From: Wuchereria bancrofti
Lineage: Eukaryota; Nematoda; Chromadorea; Rhabditida; Onchocercidae
Assembly: GCA_005281725.1 (NCBI GenBank)
Contig: SSBO01000009.1
Span: forward strand, 8,122,303 to 8,186,302
DNA: 64,000 bases
Direction: 5' to 3'
The notes beneath the pieces were generated by a model. That model had not been told where the DNA came from, did not search any database, and was given only the letters and a program-made list of their open reading frames with translations. Positions 29,259-39,135 of the stretch are shown here, piece by piece. The position numbers and the translations under genes were made by a program. Every line of letters begins with the position of its first letter. The first letter of the stretch is position 1.

Positions 29259-29666
29259 ATATTTACTGAAAAGTGTGTTCTTTAAAGTTTCCAATTCAGC
29301 TCTTCGATTGTTTGTTTTTCTTGAAATCTTTGGAAAATGTAATCGTCATCATATTGACGGAGACATTTGTATCCATAGCAACAAATATTTATTACTCTCA
29401 CCCCTAAGAAGAATACTAACAGTATGCAGTATTGCTTAATGCGTTAAATCAATCAAATTAGGTAGCCTTATTTCTTTTAAATTTATATTCGAATTTCATT
29501 GGTAATGATTGATTTAACCTAAGCTGATCGTGGAAAATTTACACAACTCTTGTGGGTCAGTTGAGTGAGAAATATAGGTATATATGCATTATTTCTAGAT
29601 TATATCTTATAATGTAAAAAAGAAAGAATATTTAAGAAATATTTCTTGCACTTCTAGGGAGAATTG
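29259..29666. other. Short spacer between KIDINS220 and TMEM231 genes
   Basis: About 0.4 kb of AT-rich sequence between two genes on the same strand. It ends in CACTTCTAG, an acceptor at 29656-29657 only 10 bases before the next ATG, suited to trans-splicing. No separate promoter-like feature is visible, so the two genes may be co-transcribed (inference). Confidence 0.5.
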
Positions 29667-32600
29667 ATGGTATATAGCAAAAAGCAAACTTTCCGCATCG
29701 TTAACTGGCTTTTATTTATCGTTGCTTCCATATCTTGGATTTGTGTTTTCATTGCTAGTGTTAACATTTCAAAGCGTTATATCGAAAAGTACGTCTCACT
29801 CACTCCTGTCAAATAAATGAAATACAAAATACTATATGAGAAGGTTAATTTAATTTTATTTTTTTAAAATTATTTCAGAACCAAAGACTGTCAGCATCAT
29901 ACTTTTGTATGTATATTTAGATTTCTCCACATGTGCTGGTAGTGTATTTATAATAGTTTACTTGTGCGCAACTACTTCAATAAACATTTTAAATTATTTA
30001 ATGAATTAAATTAACTCGCTTTAACAAAATAGCACTTGGAGCTTACAAATGCGAATTTCAAAAATTTCTCTGTAATTATTGGTTTTTCAGCCTTGTACAT
30101 GGAAATACAAAGCTTCAAAATACACAACAGCATATTGTTGTAGCGTTGCCCTTTCTATCTTTACATTATTGTTCACACTATTCGTTGCATTCACGGCACA
30201 AGTGATTTTTATTTTTCGAACAATTAAAGATATTGGTTGTTGGGAGAAGGATAATTTTATTATTAATTACTTTGTCATTCTAATTGTTTGGAATCAGTGA
30301 GCATAATGATTAAGATTTTTGAAAGTTATTCATTTAGTATTATGTATTATGGATATTATGGATGTTTATTGTGTTGTAATATTTATTAATCTTTTCAAAA
30401 TTCTTAATCAAAAATCCTTATCTTAACACTTTATCATTTCCAGAATTCATGCAAGGGTGGATGAATCTGTAGTTCATCGATTAATTTCAGGGTTTTTGGA
30501 AAAAATTTAGCGAATATCGAGAGCAAGCAACAGTTTATTACAAACAGCGATTTATCATATTACTGAAAGGAAAAGCACCAAATGATTACTACGTATGGAG
30601 TTCATATCCACTGCTTAATCATGCTGAAGAAATACATATACGAATAGCAGTACTCGAAGAATATGAAAGTGATTTTAATGATGATGGAAAACCTGATTTG
30701 GTAAATTCTAGTTCACTTTTATATAAAATAATTTTTCCAACAGAAAGACTAGGTACAAAAATATAAAATTTATCGATTGGGTAAAAATTAAATGTGTTCT
30801 TTTTACTTGCATAAATCAGATATCAGAAAAGGCTTGCTTTGAATTGAGCATTGCTCATAATTGTTATTCTTTCTCATTCCATTTTTTTGACTAATTTTTT
30901 TAGATCGAAATAAATGTCACATTTCCTATTGAAGAAAGGGATAAAATTTTCGGAGTTTTTTATATGTTTTTATTCGATTATCAACTTGATGAAAGGTCAC
31001 GCTTTTCGGTATGTATTTTCTTTGCTTCATAAACAGTTTTCAAAAATAAATATGCTTTAGTTTCTTTATCAGTTGAAATTAAAGCCTTCTTTTTATGCAA
31101 AAACCTATGGAAAAGTCTCCTTAAAATAGTCATTTTTCAATCATCATCCAATAAAAATGTGAGCCTAGCTTTCGAAATATTCATTCCTCTAACATTTGAA
31201 AAGACATAAAGTGTATGGTTGCGATTTTTTTACAGATTCGATTTAAAATTAAGGAAGTTTGAAAAGTTTTTTTGAAAAAATTACAGATGGAAACTGCAAT
31301 TCTTGATGATTTGGATCATGCAGCTGAATCATCATCAGTAACAGTTTCTGGTGATCTTTGGTTAGATCAAGCGGCTCCACTTTGGAGTAGTGGCCGAGAT
31401 CCAGATCATGGAGGAGCATTGATCAATGAATCAAATTTAGATTTAGCTCAGTATAATCCTACCACAATTCTCTTACGTAATTCTTTTCGAAATTTCACAA
31501 CAACTTTGAAAAGGTAAATTGTTTCAAAAGACTTTTTGCTTATAATTTATTTCACTTTTTGTTTTGCATTTTCTTTTCATCTATCTCATTCTTTATGTTT
31601 GTAAGGTTGTTGATATCAAAATAGGTTCTTTTCAGGTTAGCTAAACTTAAATTCGTTTAATGCAATTATCATTTATCTTCAAATTATATGGTATATTTAT
31701 TTTTTAGTCTATTAATTACTCTTTCTGTGCATTCACTTTGCTTTTATTCTCTTCCCTTAAATAAAAGTATTATTATCTTTTCATCATTCATCACAAATTT
31801 CTGGCATCCTCTCACTTTTATTAATATGCTTGCATTTCGGATTTTTTTTTCTGCGGAGGGAGAGCCTAATCTTTTGTTTTAGTATAAATATATGTATTAC
31901 TTAAATTTAATAGATAAGGTGGATCTCCAATTTAAAATAGTAGAATATCACTGGTATGCCAACACGTGAAAGTTGTGCTTAAAATTCTTTATTTTTCTTT
32001 TCCTTTATTTTCTTAAACAGTGTGGTCATTATAATGTACTTTTATTTAGCTTGCAATAAGTTGAAAAAATATATTGTCTTTTGAAATTCAAAAACGTTGC
32101 AGATAGATAGGATATTTTAATGAGGTAGCATAAATTTTTCATATCTAGTTTTCGGATCTTTTTTAAAGTCTTTTCATTGCATTTACTGCTGTTATACTTT
32201 GAACATCAAATACTATATTAAATTAGTCGTTGCTTAATTTCATATTTCTTTTTTAATTACAATTTAAATAATAATAAATAGTAATGATTAATAATAATAG
32301 GAAAGTTTGCAAACAATATAGTAATTGACAATAATTGACGGAGAAGATGGATTTCAATAAGAGAAATAACCGCACTGGTTAAAATTGTGATGTAATTAGT
32401 GATTCTAATTAGCAAAATTTCGAAGAGCTTGCGAAAGACTTATGTAATTAGTAATTCGAAAAGTTTTCATTTTCTTCTCACGAATTTAGTTTCGTTTCTT
32501 ATATGTTTTTGAGGAAATCAATTGCATGGATGCCTAAACGAGCTGACAACAATAATTTCGTACTACATTTATCGCTACGGATCGTTGAACAACAATTGCT

Positions 32601-32769
32601 TTATCGAACAGGTCTTCTGGAACTCTTGAAATGGGCATGGATTCAGTATTTTGCATGTTTCATTATCATTCATTATTTCGTTAATAAATTACGACAGTTT
32701 TTGTTCGAAAATCATCTCCTCAGTACGATCATTGTGCGACCAAATCATTTGAATGAATTGCAAAGGTAG
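29667..32769 (+). CDS. tmem-231: TMEM231, ciliary transition-zone membrane protein
   Basis: Predicted 360-residue protein. TMEM231 belongs to the MKS module at the ciliary transition zone and helps form the membrane diffusion barrier; in nematodes it would act in ciliated sensory neurons. Exons: 29667-29788, 29879-29906, 30091-30201, 30491-30700, 30904-31008, 31287-31513, 32490-32769. Family blocks: YKASKYTTAYCCSVAL followed by a membrane segment and VAFTAQGFWKKFSEYREQ (human VAFRSHGFWLKRSSYEEQ), then NDDGKPDLIEINVTFPI and FGVFYMFLFDYQLD. The last membrane segment is LLKWAWIQYFACFIIIHYFV. Exons 1-2 add a further hydrophobic segment (about residues 13-32) before the usual first one, which human TMEM231 (316 residues) lacks; either this lineage has an extra helix or the N-terminal exons are mis-assigned. 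The start ATG was chosen because it follows a CTTCTAG acceptor by 10 bases and phases match. Confidence 0.88.
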
Positions 32770-34131
32770 ATGACAATGAGCAGCAATGATAATAAAGAAG
32801 AAAAAACTAAACAAGCAAAAAAAGTAAAAATTATATTAAGTTTCCATTCATTTTCTTTATATCAAAAATTAATTTAATTAAGCATTTTTAAATGTTGCAA
32901 AGAAGATGAAATGATTAAATTGAAGTATTTCGCGGAAAGTTTGTATAAAAATTAAAGAAATGATTGTGAACTGACTGTTGTTCATTGTTTATTTGTTTTG
33001 TTTTGTTGTATTCTATTTTGATTGATATTACAGCAACATCTTTTTCTTCCTTCTTTTTTAAATCTCAGTTTGACGTATCGTAAATCAACAATTTCTATTG
33101 TATTTGTATGATTATTGTTAGTAGCTTTTCGGTAATTTATTACTATTTTATGAAAATTGCTATGGGTAAAGTAAGAATTTAGCTTTATAAATCATTCAAA
33201 AAAAAAAAAAAAAAAACGATGTCCACTTTATTTAATCGTTTTAACACCATCTCATCTTGTCCGGTGATTTATAGATACGCTATAAGCTTCCTATTGATCA
33301 GCAAAGAAAAATTTAGAATATTTTAGAAAGGATTAAAAGCTAAAATTAAATACCAGGTGCCATTGATATTTGAAAATTTTTGAAGAATAATTAACTCAAG
33401 AGTGTATTCTCAACGATCGGGTATATTGTTAATAAAGTGGAAATTTTCACAAAATATAAGTGATATATCATATACTGATCAAATAGCGTGCTTATCTATT
33501 TATCACCTATGATAAATGTCAGTTTATTATGAATAATATTTCTTGCCAATTAATCATATAATCATTCTCTTCCAGTTATGAGCCATATTGAATGCATTAG
33601 AAAAAATCTTATATAAAAGAATATGATAGAAGAATTTTTTTCCCTCAAGAATTCTCTTTTTTTTTTGCTACTAGATGGATTTTCTTTTACCTTTTTTAAA
33701 GTTAAGCATTAAGTATATTTAGGATAGTATAGTAAACATAGGATTTTATTTGATAACGATTATTTTGAAGAATTCAAAACAATGGTAAATTAATGAATGA
33801 AGAAGTTTGATCGATGAAAGATCTTTATCCTAATTTTTTCTTCCTTTTTAACATTTCAAAAGATGCAAAAAAGTGGCCAATAATTGAATAAGCAAAGATC
33901 ACCGAAGCCGTTCATTCCATATAAACTTTCCATATCGATGCATCATCATCCTAATTGCATTAAATGTCATTAATATAAAAGTGAAAATACTAATAAGTTA
34001 ATTTTGTTAATGAGGAATAACAAAAAAAGAAAGTCAGAAATTGAAACTAAAGCAGAGAAACAATGAGAAAAAGGAAGAGATGGGTGGAGAGAGAGAGAGA
34101 GAGAGAGGGAGAGGGAAAAAAACTAATGAAT
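32770..34131. other. Convergent gap between TMEM231 (+) and insulin-like gene (-)
   Basis: AT-rich; should hold both 3' UTRs. Contains a run of 19 A at 33198-33216 and a (GA)10 repeat near the insulin-gene stop. No coding exon could be supported. Confidence 0.5.
34087..34106. repeat. (GA)10 microsatellite
   Basis: Ten GA units followed by more purines, about 25 bases downstream of the stop codon of the minus-strand insulin-like gene, so within its likely 3' UTR. Confidence 0.95.
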
Positions 34132-34865
34132 TTAGGTATTGCAACATAACGATCGAAGGTATGGCATAGAACATCTCTTATAGCAACATTCCTCTGCTAT
34201 ATCCTTTAATAGTTTCTTCCCATTCATATGTCTTCCATTACCTAAAACTTGGAAATTTTAAGCTATACAACAAAAACAAAAAATTACAATTCACGAGAAG
34301 AAAGAATATAACTTTTGCAATAACTTAGGTAAAGTTCAAATCAAAAGTAAGGGATTGCACCAAATGTTGTATCATAGCAAAATATTGCTCAAGAAATAGT
34401 GTAATTGAATAAAAAAACAGAACGGTTTAAGTAATGGATTTTGAAATAATTTGAAATCTAGAATGTAAATAGAAATTTTTAATTTTTAAAATTTGGAAAA
34501 ACAAGGAAAGTGAACTATGGGAAAATATTTACATAATTATTTCAAAAATTTTCAAGAAAATCATCAACATAGTAGGATTAATTTTTAAATAACAACATTG
34601 TTTTAACCTATTAATTAATTAAATAATGATAATCTAACAATTTTTGAATGTTTAAAAATTAAACAAAAACAAATTAGAAAATTACTATTTACCACTCACT
34701 ATATTCTGATGATATAGCAAATCGTAAACATCCATTACAAGCCAATGTAATGAGTGATGATATCCGATCGATGCAAATACCTGTCGAGAATGATGCTACC
34801 TTAGACCATTGTGTCGCAATAATACCAAATAATAAGACGGTGATAAACATAGATGGACATTCCAT
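34132..34865 (-). CDS. Insulin-like peptide precursor (beta-type, eight cysteines)
   Basis: A two-exon gene on the minus strand: 34865-34700 then 34241-34132, spliced GTGAGT to TTTTAG in phase 1, giving 91 residues. Insulin-like peptides are secreted ligands of the DAF-2-type receptor. The N-terminus is a signal peptide with core MFITVLLFGIIATQW (residues 6-20). The B chain has cysteines 31, 43 and 46 (ICIDRISSLITLACNGC), with the insulin C-x11-C spacing plus one extra. The A chain carries cysteines 74, 75, 79, 88 and 89 (DIAEECCYKRCSMPYLRSLC), i.e. C-C-x3-C-x8-C-C. This eight-cysteine set and the DIA-ECC and R-S-CC blocks resemble C. elegans INS-6. A short C-peptide ends in the dibasic KK at 64-65. 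The phase-1 intron in the C-peptide region is the usual place in insulin genes. A TTTTGCAG acceptor ends at 34898, 33 bases before the start codon, consistent with trans-splicing. Met6 is an alternative start. The exact ins-gene orthologue is unknown. Confidence 0.87.
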
Positions 34866-35162
34866 CTTATTTTTGCATCTAATGTCCACGTTATTTGCTG
34901 CAAAATTAAGATTTGAATTTGTCATGAATAATGGATTTCATTTAAAAGTTTAGCTTTAATAGTCGGATTTTAATTATCTTTTCTCTCACTAAAATTAATA
35001 TAACGTATCGAAGAGATAGTACTACGTATACGTAAAATAGTAATAAATGAATTGAAAGTTTGTATAATATTATGAACACAAAATGTTAGCAATATAATTT
35101 CGCGCCTCTTTTATTGATAAATAAGATATCGCGGTTGAGATTTAAGAAAAAAAAGTAAAGTC

Positions 35163-35182
35163 TTTTTTTTTTTTTTTTTTTT
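35163..35182. repeat. Poly(T) run, 20 bases
   Basis: Uninterrupted T tract in the gap between the insulin-like and AQR genes. Confidence 0.95.
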
Positions 35183-37242
35183 AAAGCTATTGATCATTTC
35201 GGTGATAAGATGAGATGTGGAAGACGTACGTTAACAAATGGTATTGACAGGAACTAAATCGATGAATCGAAAAGATGGAATACCAGTGATATTAACTTAT
35301 GAAAATTTTTAAAGATTATATAATTAACGACATAATTGTTAATTGTATCTAATTTTATAATTAATGATATAATTTAATATATTCTCAGTCAATTTCTCCA
35401 AAAATCATTTAAAATGAAAATAGATTACATTTGAAATTTGAACGATAACATTTTATTCTTTGCTATTTTACAAAATAATACAAGCATATTTCATGGTAAA
35501 CTTATGTATATATATGTGTGAGCCGTAATGGTTGTAATGAATGATAATATATTATTTGAGATGAGAAGAAGGAATTAATGGCATTGGATTATTATCATAA
35601 AATTTGATGGTTTATGGAAAATGTGAGTGAATGCAGAAATTTTCATTGAATACAATAAAATTTAAAATAATAGAAGATGAAAGAAATTGAGCATTGAAAA
35701 AAACGAAGGAAAAAGAAAAAATGCACTAAAAAAATGAAGTGGCAGTTTTTTCTTCTTTTTTTTTAAAACATATTTAAACAAAGAGATAGTTTTTTTTTTT
35801 TTTTAACATTTAATAATTTATAAGTAAAAATTACTATCATTCATAGTGTGTGCTAGTGTATGCGAGAGAGAGATAAGGAAAAATTATTTCAATTACTCAT
35901 GATTTTAAGGATTCATTTCCTAAAGGATAACCGATTTAATCTGAAACAAAAAAAATGCATATTTTAGAGTACATTTGAGAAATTTACAAATTTGTTTTGA
36001 ATTTTTTCTTAAAAAAAAAAAAAAGAAATGAAACGAAAACAAAGTAAGTAAGTGTAAACAAGAAGTGAAACAAGACAAATGAGCAATTTTTTTTAAATTG
36101 AATAATAATAATTAAAAGAGAAAGGAAGTTCCAGGTAAAATATATTTAGAGGAAAATGGAATTGTTTAGAAAGAAAAAAGAAAATGCTGTGTAAAAACTA
36201 ATTGTTCAACAAAGTTAATCATCTAGTTGGAATTTGAAAAATTCTTTTAGGACATTTGTGAAAATTATTTACTTTTAAACTATTTAATAATAGAAATAAA
36301 CAATCATTTATTGAGTGTACACCTTTTTCTTTAAAAATACTTTACGTTTATCTTTAATAATTATAGTGAGATAATAAAGCAACGGTTGTGAAAATAAAAG
36401 GCTTAATTTTTCCTGAAGCGCAGATGTTAATCATTGTAATCATATCCTTTGCATAAAACGAAATTGTAGTCTCTTTCGAGACTAACGTTTTCAGTGAAGT
36501 TAATTAAGCTTTTTGGCTTTATGATTAATGAAATGATAAATGAAAAAATTTGTGCATGCAAAAGAGAGATATGAAATGTAATCATCATACAAAATAAGCA
36601 AACAGTGGTTATTGGTAATATTTAAGATGATTTAGAGAAATTTGTTGATAAAATTTTAAAGCTGATAAGTTTGATAAAAACTTTTATGTTTTATTTACTC
36701 TAGCATATTTGAGTTATTTGAGAAATATTTCTAACTATATAATATCAAAAGTACCAAAATTTGACAAGCATTTAATATGATTAATCTTTTCAGTACAACT
36801 GAGCATAAATCATCAAGAGAAAGGATATCATCGATGACAATTTCTACTGTCATTAAAATTCAATAAGGATAAGCAAAAAATGGGATAAATTCTTATGATA
36901 TTTTAAATTCAGCCAATAAATCAAATGCCGAAAAAGATTCATGAAATAAAAATTAAAAAATTCCTGAAATTTTTAACTTCATCAAATAAAGAGATTCGCA
37001 AACTACTGCGCAAACAGATCTTTTCGAGCTAATAATGCAACTCTACGTTGGTTATCGTTTAAAACTAACTGTACACTTCCATTCATACATTTCATCAAAG
37101 ACAAATAATTAAAATTCAGTTAAGCCTATTATCAATTTTTGTTTCCTGAAATTATACAAAAAACATTTACATGTAATTGCACAGGAATAAAATATAAAAG
37201 AATGGCACTACCGATTTACTTTAGTAATCACCAAAGAGAGAG

Positions 37243-37274
37243 TGATAACTAAGTGTTATGATAACTAAGTGTTA
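37243..37274. repeat. Two perfect tandem copies of a 16-bp unit
   Basis: The unit TGATAACTAAGTGTTA occurs twice head to tail (37243-37258 and 37259-37274) with no mismatch, indicating a recent slippage event. Confidence 0.9.
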
Positions 37275-38856
37275 AGTAAATGGTATATTTATTATTATTT
37301 ATCATAAATTTTAAAGGGAAAATTTTAAAGAAAATTTCACTCAATGCTGTAAATTTGTCTGTTACATGTGTAATTGATGATTTGAAGATCTTGAAGTAAG
37401 GTTTAAACATGAAGTAAGACTCATTCTTTTCATTTAGCCATTTGTTTCACAATTTTTTCATGCAAAAAATGATATATTTATTATTGTTATTGTTTGTTTT
37501 CATTTGATTGTTTGTTTTTATTACAGTTATTACTATAAAATCATTGTTAAAGATTTATAAGGTACAAATATTACTGTAGGTAATAATGATGCACCGAGAT
37601 AATTTGTTACAAACATCGAATAACATTGGTAGAGTATTTTTACTTCATGCTAAAATAAGACTATTATTAGATGATCAAAAAGAATTCGAGAAAATTAAGT
37701 TTTAGCACGTAAAAATGAAAATTCGGTTCATGTTCGAATTTATTCGTTTTCTCCCAATTAATCGAGTGATTTTTTTTCTTTTTCTTTTTTTACGACAAAT
37801 TTTAATGACGATTCTGCATATGGGTTTTCGAAGTCGTAAAGTTTTCAGAGCTATCTTTCTATGATTTAAGAAAAGAATTCAAATGCAATTAATTTTAAAA
37901 AGTCTATTATACGTTTCCTCATTCACTACAATCTCTTTTCATTAATTCAAATTATTGTCAAAAGTAGGAAAACATGACAAATCCAAAGTTAAGCAAAAAA
38001 AGTAAATGTGAAAGTTGTTATAACTCTACAAAACATATGAAACAAGCATTTAATTTATAATTTTCGTCAAATATTCCTTTCTAAAATGGTGAATTTGTTG
38101 AAATGAAACTTCTGTGTCAAATTCTGTAATTAACGAATTTATCTTCACAATATTGCAATTTCTTAACTTTCAATTTCTTTTAATTTTGAATTTAAGAGTT
38201 ATACAAAATTATAATTTAAGATACCTTATCAATGCATTTGTGAGTTTTATGAGTAGTGCGAAAAATTTTGAAAATTAAATTAAAATAAATACTTCATAGA
38301 AGTCATAACAAGTAATGAGTTGTTTGTTAAATGATTAATAAAAATGCACTGCAAAAGAAAAGTGAAATCATCTTTTTAAGAAATGCTACTCTAAGAAAGC
38401 ATATAACATTCAAAATAGCTGCGGCAACTCAGTTCATATCAATTTTCCCGCACCGACTGGGATGCATTGTTGCATTTCGATGACATGAATGCGGCGACGT
38501 CCGCTATTTTCAGCAGCATTGTCGTTTGGAGAGGAACATATTGCTAAAGTAGAGACTACTATTGGTGGAGGTACTGTAAATTTTGAAGAGAAGCAGAAGA
38601 CTGCTTAGATATAGAAATAGTATGAGAACAGTGAATGAGAAATATAAAGAAAGATGTGAAAGTGAGAGGGAAGAAATGGAGAAGAGTGTGGGAGTAAGTG
38701 GGTTAAGATAGAGTGGAAAGACTGTGCGAATTGTGTGTTTGCTAATGGTAGCAGTAAGTGAGAGTACTGGATGTTAAAGAAAAAAAGAAATCTTTCGAAA
38801 TGTAGAATTATTATATTCTATGATGAGGGTGCAGTCATATTAAGCGGGTTTCCTGG

Positions 38857-39065
38857 ATGGCTGAGATTCATTGAGTTCTCTCGGGTTTAATGTCGCAGTC
38901 CATAGGAATACGTACAAAGCAGGTTTTAAAATATTATCGAGCTGTGAAATTTCCCAATGAGGAAAGGATGAATGGATGATCGAGTTCTACTAGATTAAAT
39001 ATCAGAACCTCAAAGATACGTGCAAAGCAAGTTTTCAAATATTGTTGATGAAAAGTCATCTGAAA
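38857..39065. repeat. Diverged tandem duplication upstream of AQR
   Basis: Two related segments of about 95-100 bases. Both contain GAGTTCT, then a TTAAAT/TTTAAT block, then ATACGTACAAAGCAGGTTTT (first copy) or ATACGTGCAAAGCAAGTTTT (second copy), then an AAATATT block. The second copy ends about 70 bases before the AQR start codon, so the pair may be part of its promoter or 5' leader. Confidence 0.65.
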
Positions 39066-39135
39066 TTGGTAATCTTTTATAGGCGTATGATATATTGACT
39101 TCACATGCAAAAAAAAAATGACAGTTGGAAGTGTT

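Larger units (their letters stand above)
34866..39135. other. Long AT-rich gap between divergent insulin-like and AQR genes
   Basis: About 4.2 kb upstream of both genes, so it should hold both promoters. It contains a run of 20 T (35163-35182), many homopolymer tracts, a 16-bp tandem duplication (37243-37274), a less AT-rich island at about 38405-38585 and a diverged tandem repeat at about 38857-39065. No complete gene was found. Confidence 0.5.

Noticed and set aside
33900..33970. Short minus-strand ORF (MTFNAIRMMMHRYGK) after the insulin-like gene
   Set aside because: Only 23 codons, with no splice or homology support; probably 3' UTR or flank.
34750..34953. Plus-strand ORF of 67 codons
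   Set aside because: It is the shadow of the insulin-like B-chain exon on the opposite strand, which has splice sites, a signal peptide and conserved cysteines.
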